Below are positions 46,243-54,385 of a stretch of 64,000 bases of DNA, in pieces. The notes under the pieces were generated by a model. That model saw only the letters and a list, made by a program, of their open reading frames with translations, made no database searches and was not told where the DNA came from. Each line of letters opens with the position of its first letter. Position 1 is the stretch's first letter. The DNA comes from JADKAV01 sp963704075 (GTDB taxonomy: Bacteria > Actinomycetota > Actinomycetes > S36-B12 > UBA10799), in contig CAVPGV010000010.1 of the NCBI GenBank assembly GCA_963704075.1, positions 83,068-147,067 of the forward strand, read 5' to 3'. Both the position numbers and the translations under genes were made by a program.

Positions 46243-47570
46243 CACGTGCCCCCTCCTGCCAGCACCAGCCGTTGCACCTTGCCGGAGGCGTTGTGCGGCA
46301 AGGCGTCGAGGCGCTCGATCTCCTTGGGTCGTTTGTACGCGGCCAGCCGCTCGAGGGCCCACGCCGCGACGTCCTCGCTGGTGGCCGGACCGCTGTAGGC
46401 GACGCACACACGCTGGCCCCAGAGGTCGTCGTCGCGCCCGAAGACCGCAACCTCGACCACGCCGGGGCACTCCGCCAGAACGCCCTCCACCTCAGCGGGA
46501 TATACGTTCACGCCACCACTGATGATGAGGTCCTCGCGCCTGCCCTCCAGGTACAGGAAGCCGTCATCGAGCCGCCCGAGGTCACCCACGGAGAAGGCGT
46601 CGCCATCCCACGCTGCAGCCGTCTTGGCATCGTCGTTCCAATACCGGAAACGTGCGAACTCGGGGGTGTGACACCAGATCACCCCGTCGCGGACCTCCAG
46701 GCGGCGCCCGGCGCGCGCCCTACCGACCGTCCCCGGGCGCTTCTCCCAGTCGCCACCCGAACACACAGTGAACTGACCCTCGGTCGACCCGTAGAACTCC
46801 CACACGGCGTCCACTCCGGCCCATTCGTGCAGCCGCCGCTTCAGCGCCGGTGGGCACGCCGCCCCGGCGTGGGTGATCAGTCGGTAGGGGCTCGCCGGAA
46901 GGTCCAGATCGAACAGCCGCTGCAGGTGACTCGGCACGAGGAAGGCGTGGGTGGGGCGGTGGTCGATCAGCGCCTGCGCGATGGCGGGTGCATCGAACTC
47001 GCCCGGAAGGACCGCCCGCCCCCCGGCCTCCAGCACGAGCATCGCGTAGCGCAGTGGGGCTGCGTGACACAGCGGTCCGTGTACCAGCGTGGTGTCGGCG
47101 GCGGTGAACCGCCATTGGTCGAGTTCGTCGCGCCACAACGCCTCGGAGGCGGCCTCGCCGATCCCTTGCGTGTAGACGCCCTTGGGCCGACCGGTCGTGC
47201 CGGAGGTGTAGTGCATGGGCCGCCCGATCGGCCACCGCGCCAGGTCGGCTTCCGCACCCTCGAAGCTGGTCAGGGACACCAGATCGTCGGCACTGCTCAA
47301 CACTGCGCGGGCGCCACTGTCGTCGATGATGTGCGCACGTTCCGCCTCGGTCAGCAGCGGGTTGATGGGGACCGGCACGAGGCCCGACCGCAGTGCGGCT
47401 GCGACGACTGCGATCACCTGGGCCTGCAGGAACGCGGCGTCGTCGGCCCCAAAACGGTGCTCGGGGGTCACCACCGCGACGCGGTCGCCCCTGCGCAGAC
47501 CCCGGTAGCGCAGGCCACCGGCCGCCGCTGCGGTCATCTGCCGGTAGTCGTCGGCCGCCAGCACGAACAT
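46242..47570 (-). CDS. AMP-forming acyl/aryl-CoA synthetase-like enzyme
   Basis: A 442-aa ANL-superfamily adenylating enzyme. The nucleotide loop is YTSGTTGRPKG (residues 121-131), then EFYGSTEG, DLGRLDDGFLYLEGRREDLI, and the C-terminal catalytic lysine in NASGKVQR (K431). All core motifs are present although the protein is shorter than most acyl-CoA ligases, mainly in the N-terminal region. It lies 10 bp after the radical SAM gene and overlaps MEMO, so it is an integral part of this operon. The acid it activates is unknown. Confidence 0.88.
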   Translation of the reverse strand: MFVLAADDYRQMTAAAAGGLRYRGLRRGDRVAVVTPEHRFGADDAAFLQAQVIAVVAAALRSGLVPVPINPLLTEAERAHIIDDSGARAVLSSADDLVSLTSFEGAEADLARWPIGRPMHYTSGTTGRPKGVYTQGIGEAASEALWRDELDQWRFTAADTTLVHGPLCHAAPLRYAMLVLEAGGRAVLPGEFDAPAIAQALIDHRPTHAFLVPSHLQRLFDLDLPASPYRLITHAGAACPPALKRRLHEWAGVDAVWEFYGSTEGQFTVCSGGDWEKRPGTVGRARAGRRLEVRDGVIWCHTPEFARFRYWNDDAKTAAAWDGDAFSVGDLGRLDDGFLYLEGRREDLIISGGVNVYPAEVEGVLAECPGVVEVAVFGRDDDLWGQRVCVAYSGPATSEDVAAWALERLAAYKRPKEIERLDALPHNASGKVQRLVLAGGGT

Positions 47571-47580
47571 GGGGTTAAGG

Positions 47581-48684
47581 CTAATGGTGAAGTGTGACCG
47601 GCAGTCGGCGTCGGCCCCAGGTACCCGGGCTGGCGGCGAAAACACCAGGGACCTGCGTCCCGCAATGCGAACAGGCCCCCCGCGCATCGAGGCTGTAGGA
47701 GAGGATCTCGTACCAGTCGCGTTCGATGACCCGCCGGTGGCAGTTGGGGCAGAACGTCGTGTCCCCATCCGGGTCATGCATGTTGCCGGTGTATGCGAAA
47801 CGGACGCCGTGCTCGAGTGCGATCCTGCGGGCTCGGCGCAGCGTCTCCGGCGGGGTCGGGGCGACGTCCATCATCTTCCAGTCCGGGTGGAAGGCACTGA
47901 AGTGCATCGGTACGTCGGTCCCCAGGTGCTCGACCACCCAGGCCGCCATGCGCGAAAGTTCCTCGTCCGAGTCGTTGTGGCCCGGGACGACCAAGGTCGT
48001 CAGTTCCACCCAGACCGGGGACTCCCTGACCGCCCACTCGATGGTCTCCAGCACAGCATCCAGATCGCCGCCACACACCTTGCGGTAGTAGTCGTGCGTG
48101 AAACCCTTGAGGTCGATGTTGACCGCATCCATCGCGTTGAACATCTCCGCCCGAGGAGCCGGCTCGATGTATCCGGCGGTGACCCCGACCGTCCTTATTC
48201 CCACCTCGCGGCAGGCCAGCGCGGTGTCGACCGCGTACTCCAGGAAGACGACCGGATCGTTGTAAGTGAAGGCGACGCTGGTGCACCCCAGTCGGCGCGC
48301 CGCATCGGCGATGGCCGCAGGGCTGGCCGAGTCGGCCAACGTGTCGATGTCACGGGACTTGGAGATGTCCCAGTTCTGGCAGAACTTGCACGTGAGGTTG
48401 CACCCGGCGGTCCCGAACGACAGCACCGGCGTCCCCGGGAGGAAGTGGTTGAGCGGCTTCTTCTCGATCGGATCGATGCAGTACCCGCTGGATCGCCCGT
48501 AGGTCGTGGACACGATCTCGTCACCGTCGCGGGCCCGCACGAAACACAGCCCGCGCTGGCCCTCGTGCAGTCGGCAGGCGCGCGGACAGATGTCGCACTG
48601 GACGCGCCGGTCATCGAGCAGGTGCCAGTACTTCGTCTCGGCAACCTCCCCGAACGAAGCGCTGTCACGCAACTGCGCCCCCAT
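47581..48684 (-). CDS. AmmeMemoRadiSam system radical SAM enzyme
   Basis: A 367-aa radical SAM protein. The cluster motif CNLTCKFC has cysteines at 95, 99 and 102. Extra cysteines occur at the N-terminus (CDICPRAC, residues 30-37) and the C-terminus (FCPNCH and CSHCG), like the PFL-activase-like AmmeMemoRadiSam family with an added zinc-ribbon-like tail. The ATG at 48684 is preceded by GAGGT, and TTGACA lies at 48714-48719 as a likely -35. It is the first gene of the operon. Confidence 0.93.
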   Translation of the reverse strand: MGAQLRDSASFGEVAETKYWHLLDDRRVQCDICPRACRLHEGQRGLCFVRARDGDEIVSTTYGRSSGYCIDPIEKKPLNHFLPGTPVLSFGTAGCNLTCKFCQNWDISKSRDIDTLADSASPAAIADAARRLGCTSVAFTYNDPVVFLEYAVDTALACREVGIRTVGVTAGYIEPAPRAEMFNAMDAVNIDLKGFTHDYYRKVCGGDLDAVLETIEWAVRESPVWVELTTLVVPGHNDSDEELSRMAAWVVEHLGTDVPMHFSAFHPDWKMMDVAPTPPETLRRARRIALEHGVRFAYTGNMHDPDGDTTFCPNCHRRVIERDWYEILSYSLDARGACSHCGTQVPGVFAASPGTWGRRRLPVTLHH

Positions 48685-48713
48685 ACCTCGAGCGCACCAC
48701 CACCGGCCGCCGA

Positions 48714-48719
48714 TGTCAA
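48714..48719 (-). promoter_or_regulatory. -35 element of the AmmeMemoRadiSam operon
   Basis: A consensus TTGACA on the minus strand lies 30 bp before the radical SAM ATG. The matching -10 at 17 bp (TGCGCT) is poor, so the promoter may need an activator. The palindromic array E begins about 30 bp further upstream. Confidence 0.45.
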
Positions 48720-48749
48720 GGCCCGACCAGGAGCGAATCGGGCCTCGAC

Positions 48750-48912
48750 ACCAGGCGTCGGCGTTGTGTGCAGGCGTCGGCGTGGTGTGCAGGCGTTGGA
48801 GTTGTGTGCAGGCGTTGGAGATCGGCACAGAAGTTGGAGAACCACGGCCCGCGCTTCTCCAACGGATGTGCGGGAGTCCAACGGATGCGCGTAACTCCAA
48901 CGCCTGTGGCGC
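48750..48912. repeat. 19-bp palindromic array, locus E
   Basis: The largest copy. Direct units lie at 48757-48775 and 48776-48794 (decayed, GTCGGCG start), 48795-48813 (GTTGGAGTTGTGTGCAGGC), and 48814-48832 (GTTGGAGATCGGCACAGAA). A 31-bp centre follows at 48833-48863 (GTTGGAG at one end, CTCCAAC at the other). Inverted units lie at 48864-48882 and 48883-48901, then a partial one. It separates the AmmeMemoRadiSam promoter from the 3' end of the next gene. Confidence 0.88.
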
Positions 48913-48928
48913 ACCAGCAGCGACAACA

Positions 48929-49291
48929 TTAGTCCGTCAAGTGATACGCGAAGTGGCTGTCGAGAGCCAGGAGGAAAGCTCCTTGGACCACGACCGCCGC
49001 CCCATCGGCGCGGAAACGTTCCGAGCGCCAGGCCCACAGCCCCAATGAGATGTAGCCGACGTCAGCCACGCAATTCGCCAGCAGGACCTTGCGCAGCCGA
49101 TCCGTGTCAGGAGCCGGCCGGCTGAGACCGAATGCCGCGATGGCCGCATCGACGGCGCCCCATGCGGCCGTCTGTCGCCCGAAACTGCGCACTGCCGGGG
49201 TGGGACCGGCGCCCCACAGCGCACCTCCCGCGAGCATGGACCCTGCGGACCATGCGCCCAGGGTATTCAGCAACTGCCGGTGGGTGGCCAT
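48929..49291 (-). CDS. Small conserved membrane protein
   Basis: A 120-aa protein with three to four hydrophobic segments (LNTLGAWSAGSMLAGGALWG, QTAAWGAVDAAIAAFG, CVADVGYISLGLWAW, VVVQGAFLLALDSHFAYHL). The DSHFAYHL end and the topology resemble a family of unnamed 4-helix membrane proteins. Its ATG overlaps the DUF5522 stop by 4 bp. Function unknown. Confidence 0.7.
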   Translation of the reverse strand: MATHRQLLNTLGAWSAGSMLAGGALWGAGPTPAVRSFGRQTAAWGAVDAAIAAFGLSRPAPDTDRLRKVLLANCVADVGYISLGLWAWRSERFRADGAAVVVQGAFLLALDSHFAYHLTD

Positions 49292-49515
49292 CAATCCTCC
49301 ATCACGTAAGGGCAGTGACGGCACCCGTTGCCGCAGCACGTCCCGCGCTTGACATGAAACGCCGCGGTCAGCACGAACAGTCCCGTGTCGGGATCGGAGT
49401 ACCCGGCGTCTCCGGCCTCCACGGCCCTGGCATGCGCTGCGAGGATTTCAGCCCGTCGCGGATGGTCGGACGCCAACCGATCCGGGTGCGGCGTCGTCCA
49501 TGCAGCGCGGGTCAT
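49291..49515 (-). CDS. DUF5522 protein
   Basis: A 74-aa protein. The C-terminal CCGNGCRHCPY is the cysteine-rich signature of DUF5522 and suggests metal binding, and FHVKRGTCC precedes it. The length is usual. The start is ATG 49515, 7 bp after the stop of the DUF2461 gene, so the three genes look like one operon. Confidence 0.85.
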   Translation of the reverse strand: MTRAAWTTPHPDRLASDHPRRAEILAAHARAVEAGDAGYSDPDTGLFVLTAAFHVKRGTCCGNGCRHCPYVMED

Positions 49516-49522
49516 ACGACCA

Positions 49523-50152
49523 TTATTCCGGCGGACCGACGATCTGCGCCAACGTGACGACCATGGGACGCAGCTTCTCGAGCGCCTTGTGCACTGTGGT
49601 CTGCAGCCGCCTGGTCCCCATCCAGGCCTCCGGCTGCCACTTCTTCGTCGCGTGCAGGGTGCGATGGCGCAACAGGTCGAGATCCGGGTGATCATCGGGG
49701 ATTCCGCGTGGGCGGGACTTCAACTGGTCTCCATCAATGGTGAAGCCGGCTTTCGGCAGGCCCTTCAAAGCGGCGCGGATATCGCCGGCACCGGCCTCGG
49801 TGATGTGCTCGCGGAAACGCTTGACCTGCGGCCCGGTCGACGAATACCAGCCGCCGGCGACCATCAACCCATGCGCGGAGACCTGCAGGTACCACCCGAG
49901 ACCGTTGTCCGCCGCGAACAGGCAACCCTGGTGGTCCTTGTAGGGCGTCTTGTCTCGACTGAACCGCATGTCCCGGTACGGCCGGTACAGCTTCACCGGG
50001 CCGAAGTCCGGTTCCAGTGACTCAGCGAGTTCGCGCAACGGATCGCGCACATACCGCTCGTAGTCGGACTTGTGCTCGGTCCAGAACTCCCGCGAGTTGT
50101 CCACATCCAAGTGCTCGTAGAACTCGAAGGCCTCAGCCGGTATCCCTGTCAT
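49523..50152 (-). CDS. DUF2461/TIGR02453 family protein
   Basis: A 209-aa protein of the TIGR02453 family: DNSREFWTEHKSDYERYVRDPL, RFSRDKTPYKDHQG, GWYLQVSAHGLMVAGGWY, and KKWQPEAWMGT. These are the conserved blocks of the family, whose function is unknown. Confidence 0.88.
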   Translation of the reverse strand: MTGIPAEAFEFYEHLDVDNSREFWTEHKSDYERYVRDPLRELAESLEPDFGPVKLYRPYRDMRFSRDKTPYKDHQGCLFAADNGLGWYLQVSAHGLMVAGGWYSSTGPQVKRFREHITEAGAGDIRAALKGLPKAGFTIDGDQLKSRPRGIPDDHPDLDLLRHRTLHATKKWQPEAWMGTRRLQTTVHKALEKLRPMVVTLAQIVGPPE

Positions 50153-50289
50153 GCATCCACCCTGTCAGGATCGGCGGTCGGGTCAACCTGCCCGGAGGAA
50201 TCTGTGGATCGCCCAGCACCTGTCCAGGACCGATTCCGCCGACCCGTGCGGCTGAGCCGCGCAACCCGACCATCGGTCCGATCGCGCCC

Positions 50290-50295
50290 TAGTGT
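50290..50295 (+). promoter_or_regulatory. -10 element of the acyltransferase gene
   Basis: TAGTGT ends 6 nt before the ATG at 50302, with no ribosome site, again suggesting a leaderless transcript. Confidence 0.45.
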
Positions 50296-50301
50296 CTATC
50301 C

Positions 50302-51561
50302 ATGAAGGCTGGCATCGGCGAGCGCGTGCTGGCCGCCTCGCGGGCCCGGGATCGGGTGCTGGACGCGGTGAAGGCGGTCTCCCTGCTGCTGGTGATCGTG
50401 GGCCACAGCCTGGCCTGGCACGTACGGCCCGATGGCACTGCCGTGAACGTTCTCGAAGATGTCCCGTACCTGATCGCGCTGACGTGGTTGTTCCAGGTCC
50501 TTCCCCTGTTCTTCGCGGCGGGGGCGGTGTCGAACGCGGCATCGCTGAGCCGGCATGGCCAGGTGGACTACCTTCGAGCTCGCGGCACGTCGTTGCTGAC
50601 TCCGGTTGTCGTGTACGCGAGTCTGTGGACCGTCGTACTGCTGGCTTTCCACGGCTCCGACCAGGTGCGCGGAGCGGGACGCTTCCTGTCACAGTTGCTG
50701 TGGTTCGCCGGGGTTTACCTGCTGGTGGCGGCGGCAGCCGCGATCACGATCCGTTGGATCGCGCACCCAGTTCTCACACTGGGCCTGTGGCTGGGGGCGA
50801 TCGTGGCATTCGATGTCCTGCGAACCACGGACCTCGCCGCGTGGGGGTGGATCAATATGCTCCTGGTCTGGGGCTGGCTGCATCAGTGCGGCTACTACCT
50901 GCCCCGCCTCAAGGGCCGCAGGTGGCTGGCCCCTGTGGGGGCGGCATTGATCGCGATCTCCGTGCTGGTGGCGTTCGCCGGCCCATACTCCCACTCGTTG
51001 ATCTCCGTGTCGGGTGTTCCCGGGTTGTCCAATCTTGCCCCGCCCAGTGTCGTACTGGCCCTGTACGGCGCCGGGCAGATCCTGCTGCTAGCCGGTGTAT
51101 GGGATCTGCTGGACAGACTCCTACGGCGCGACCGCCTGTGGGTGGTGATCGCACTGATCGGCGCACGTGGGATGGGCATGTATCTGTGGCACATCCCGTT
51201 GGTAGGCGCGGCCGCGACAACCGTCATCGCCACGGGCTGGTCGCAGCCACCCTTGAGTGCGCAATGGTGGCTGGTACACGTCGCGGTAGCAGTGGCCGTC
51301 GTCCCTGGCGCCTGGTTCGTTGCCGGCCTGGTGGAGCCTGTGCAGCGACGCCTGTCGATGTGGCGATGGCCGGTATCGGCCCCCACGCTGGGCTGCGCAC
51401 TCGGCGGAGTGGCGGTTCTCAACATGTCGGCCACGGGCTTCGCCACGCTGACCGGGGCCGGCGCGGTGGGACTGCCTTCCTCGGCGATCCTCAACCTCGC
51501 TTTGGTGGTACTCGCCTTCGGCTTGGTCAGCTCCGGTTCACCGGTGAAGTCCGCCCAATAG
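50302..51561 (+). CDS. Membrane acyltransferase (Acyl_transf_3 family)
   Basis: A 419-aa protein with about ten transmembrane helices. The N-terminal VLDAVKAVSLLLVIVGHSLAW with the catalytic-type histidine, and later GMGMYLWHIPLVGAA, match the acyltransferase-3/OafB-like family that modifies sugars or lipids. The gene stands alone with its own promoter. The substrate is unknown. Confidence 0.83.
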   Translation: MKAGIGERVLAASRARDRVLDAVKAVSLLLVIVGHSLAWHVRPDGTAVNVLEDVPYLIALTWLFQVLPLFFAAGAVSNAASLSRHGQVDYLRARGTSLLTPVVVYASLWTVVLLAFHGSDQVRGAGRFLSQLLWFAGVYLLVAAAAAITIRWIAHPVLTLGLWLGAIVAFDVLRTTDLAAWGWINMLLVWGWLHQCGYYLPRLKGRRWLAPVGAALIAISVLVAFAGPYSHSLISVSGVPGLSNLAPPSVVLALYGAGQILLLAGVWDLLDRLLRRDRLWVVIALIGARGMGMYLWHIPLVGAAATTVIATGWSQPPLSAQWWLVHVAVAVAVVPGAWFVAGLVEPVQRRLSMWRWPVSAPTLGCALGGVAVLNMSATGFATLTGAGAVGLPSSAILNLALVVLAFGLVSSGSPVKSAQ

Positions 51562-51920
51562 GTATCGGCCCTGGGAGGTCGATGAGGGCTCGAGCCATCC
51601 GTGGTATGCGGCCACCCGTAGGCAGTGCACGCTCAGATCGGCGCTCCAGAAACAGGGATGAGCCCGACTCCCCCGAACCCGAGGAACCGCAAATCCACAC
51701 GTGGCGCATAGTCCGCAAGTTGTTGACTGACTCACGCCTCTTGGTGAAGAGCCGACCAGTGGGAGGTCATCTTGTCACCGAAAGGAGCGCGGCTCTCATG
51801 TGCGCGGGCGCCAACCCGAGCAGCAAGCCAACTGCCTGGGGCTGACCTCGGCCGGCGAAGCAGATCGCGCTACCGCAGCCGCGCCATAAACGCCTGACCA
51901 CGAATGATCCCCGTGGAGTT
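51562..51920. other. Intergenic gap
   Basis: About 360 bp. A frame from ATG 51582 to TGA 51845 (87 codons) is open after GGGAGG but is very arginine/serine rich and shows no family resemblance, so it is not accepted as a gene. No RNA gene, repeat or clear promoter was found. Confidence 0.45.
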
Positions 51921-52190
51921 CTACGGGTTCACCAGCACGCTCAGCGCCAGCAGACAGCCTGTGACCGTGAGCACGGCCGGCTCCCACGTCGCCCGGGTCT
52001 GAGACCTGCGCAGGGAGGTGAGCCGGTGGGCGGCCGGAACACAGCCCACCAGTGCGATCACACCGACCGCCAATCCGAGATGGCCCAGCCCGGCCACGGC
52101 CAGGTGCACGGACCCGACCCCCGCCACCACCACCAGCGCGAGAACGGTGCGCCGCCAGGCCAACCGCGTCCGTTCGATCTGGGAGTCCAC
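51921..52190 (-). CDS. DUF202-family membrane protein
   Basis: An 89-aa protein with the DUF202 start SQIERTRLAWRRTVLAL and three hydrophobic segments. The GTG at 52190 overlaps the TAG of the upstream DUF202 gene. DUF202 proteins often occur in pairs, as here. Function unknown. Confidence 0.8.
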   Translation of the reverse strand: MDSQIERTRLAWRRTVLALVVVAGVGSVHLAVAGLGHLGLAVGVIALVGCVPAAHRLTSLRRSQTRATWEPAVLTVTGCLLALSVLVNP

Positions 52191-52513
52191 TACAGCGACC
52201 CCGCGATCACGATCACGGTAAGCACGACCATGCCGATGGTCAGGATCAGCGGCCCGCGTTGTGTCGGCAACGGATCGCCTTGCTCCATTCGGCGCTGCAC
52301 ATCCTGCCAATGCCGGTAGGACGTGATCGTCAGAATGCCACCCAGGATCGCGAAGCCGATGGCCGCCACCGACAACAAGCGGGAGGCGCCGGCATCGATG
52401 ATGAAGATCCGGATCGCGATACCTCCGGCGATCAGGGCCATCCCCGTCCGGACCCAGGCGAGATAGGTCCGCTCGTTGGCCAGCGAGTACCGGTAGTCCA
52501 CCTCTTCGGTCAC
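52190..52513 (-). CDS. DUF202-family membrane protein (YidH-like)
   Basis: A 107-aa protein with the typical YSLANERTYLAWVRTGMALIAGG start and three transmembrane helices. It starts at GTG 52513, overlapping the stop of the GH13 gene (GTGA), so it is translated with it. Function unknown. Confidence 0.85.
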   Translation of the reverse strand: MTEEVDYRYSLANERTYLAWVRTGMALIAGGIAIRIFIIDAGASRLLSVAAIGFAILGGILTITSYRHWQDVQRRMEQGDPLPTQRGPLILTIGMVVLTVIVIAGSL

Positions 52514-54171
52514 GGCGCCACCTCCTGCCTATAGACGCGGACCTCCCACGGCCGCAGAACCGGACCCACCGGTTCCCGGTAGTTGGCGATCACCAGATCC
52601 CCGTGCAGGTCGACTGGCGACTCGCCAGGATCGGCGCCGACATTCGCCACGATCAACAGGCAGACGTCTGCGGACGTGCGGGTGAACACGAACAGATTCG
52701 GATCGGCGGGCAGCAGCAGTTCGAAGTCGCCCTCCCGGACCACCGGATCGGCGTGACGCAACGAGATCAGACTGCGGTAGTACGCGAACACCGATTCCGG
52801 GTCGCCCACTTCCGCCGCGGCGTTGATCCGGGGGTAGTTCGGGTTGACCGGTAACCACGGGGTGCCAGTGGTGAAACCGGCGTGTGCCGCATCGTCCCAT
52901 TGCACGGGGGTACGCGCGTTGTCACGGCCCATGGCCTGCAGACTGCTCATGACCAGCCGCGGGTCGAGGCCCATGCCATCGACCGCCTGCCGGTAGTAGT
53001 TCAGTGATTCCACGTCCTGGAACTGCTCGATGCTCGAGAACGGGTAGTTGGTCATCCCCAGTTCCTCGCCCTGGTAGATGTACGGGGTGCCGCGTTGCAG
53101 GTGCAGGATGGTCGCCAGCAGCGTCGCGCTCTCGTACCAGTAGTTGCGGTCGTCGCCGTACCGGGACACGATGCGGGGCTGATCGTGGTTGTTCCAGTAC
53201 AGGCTGTTCCAGCCCACCTGGGCGAGCCCGTACTGCCACTTCCCGAGGTTCTCCTTGAGCTCCACGAGATTCAACGATCGCACGTCCCACTTGCCCAGGC
53301 CATGATCGAGTTCCACGTGCTCGAACTGGAAGACCATGTCGAGTTCGTGCCGATCCCGGTCGGTGTAGAGGCGGGCCTGCTCCACCGACACCCCGGGCGT
53401 CTCACCGACGGTCAGCAGCTCGGCATCTCGATCGGCGAACACCGCCCTGTGCATCTCCTGTAGGAATTCGTGGACCCGCGGACCCTCGCTGTAGTAAGGG
53501 CTGCCGTTGGCGTATAGCTCGCCCGGCGCTTGCTGCCCGTCGGGCAGGGCGGCGTGTTTGGAGATCAGGTTGATCACGTCCATGCGGAAACCGTCGACCC
53601 CGCGATCCAGCCACCAGTTCATGAGGTCGTAGACCGCCTGGCGGACCTGGGGGTTCTCCCAGTTCAGGTCCGGCTGCTTCTTGGTGAACAGGTGCAGGTA
53701 GTACTCCCCGGTGACGTCGTCATACTCCCAGGCACTGCCGGAGAAGATCGACCCCCAGTTGTTCGGAGGGCCGTCATCACGTCCCTCGCGCCACCAGTAC
53801 CAGTCCCGCTTCGGATTGTCCGGGCTCGACCGCGATTCCACGAACCACGGGTGTTCGTCGGAAGTGTGGTTGACCACCAGGTCCATGATGAGTTTCATGC
53901 CGCGTTCGTGGACGGCCGTTAAGAGCCGGTCGAAGTCGGCCAGGGTGCCGAACATCGGGTCGATGTCGCGGTAGTCGCTGATGTCGTACCCGTTGTCGTC
54001 CTGCGGTGAGCGATAGATCGGCGACAACCACAGAACATCCACACCGAGGTGGACGAGGTAGTCCAGCTTCGACTCGATCCCGGCGAGGTCCCCGACCCCG
54101 TCGCCGTTGGAGTCCGCGAAGGAACGGGGGTAGATCTGGTACACGACCGCGTTGGTCCACCACAGGCTCAC
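52510..54171 (-). CDS. GH13 alpha-glucosidase (oligo-1,6-glucosidase type)
   Basis: A 553-aa intracellular GH13 glucosidase without signal peptide. Catalytic regions: DLVVNHTSDEHPWF (I), GVDGFRMDVINL with the nucleophile aspartate (II), VGETPG with the acid glutamate (III), and NNHDQPRIVSRYGD (IV). The QPDLNWENP loop is the GH13_31 mark, and valine after FRMD is typical of enzymes acting on alpha-1,6 bonds. It starts VSLWWTNAVVYQIYPRSF. It is the first gene of an operon with two DUF202 genes. Confidence 0.92.
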   Translation of the reverse strand: MSLWWTNAVVYQIYPRSFADSNGDGVGDLAGIESKLDYLVHLGVDVLWLSPIYRSPQDDNGYDISDYRDIDPMFGTLADFDRLLTAVHERGMKLIMDLVVNHTSDEHPWFVESRSSPDNPKRDWYWWREGRDDGPPNNWGSIFSGSAWEYDDVTGEYYLHLFTKKQPDLNWENPQVRQAVYDLMNWWLDRGVDGFRMDVINLISKHAALPDGQQAPGELYANGSPYYSEGPRVHEFLQEMHRAVFADRDAELLTVGETPGVSVEQARLYTDRDRHELDMVFQFEHVELDHGLGKWDVRSLNLVELKENLGKWQYGLAQVGWNSLYWNNHDQPRIVSRYGDDRNYWYESATLLATILHLQRGTPYIYQGEELGMTNYPFSSIEQFQDVESLNYYRQAVDGMGLDPRLVMSSLQAMGRDNARTPVQWDDAAHAGFTTGTPWLPVNPNYPRINAAAEVGDPESVFAYYRSLISLRHADPVVREGDFELLLPADPNLFVFTRTSADVCLLIVANVGADPGESPVDLHGDLVIANYREPVGPVLRPWEVRVYRQEVAP

Positions 54172-54385
54172 AGGCGACAGGCTACGGGTGAGCAGATGAG
54201 CCGCGCGAGCCTGTGTTGCCGGGGTGTCCCTCATTAAACCTGGGCCACTGAGCCGCCATTCCCGGCAATCCGGCCCAGTTGTCATGCCGATCCACGGCAA
54301 TTTGCCCGGGTTTGACTGGTTCTGGCCCTCAAAGCTGGGCCGTCGTCGCTCGGCCCGGACCAGTTTTGATGGCAGTGCCCGCTAC

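Noticed and set aside
48750..48912. Array E as a CRISPR
   Set aside because: Units abut without spacers, half are inverted, the unit is only 19 bp, and no cas gene is in the window.
51582..51845. 87-codon frame after the acyltransferase gene
   Set aside because: A ribosome-site-like GGGAGG is present, but the product is Arg/Ser-rich, without known similarity; insufficient support.
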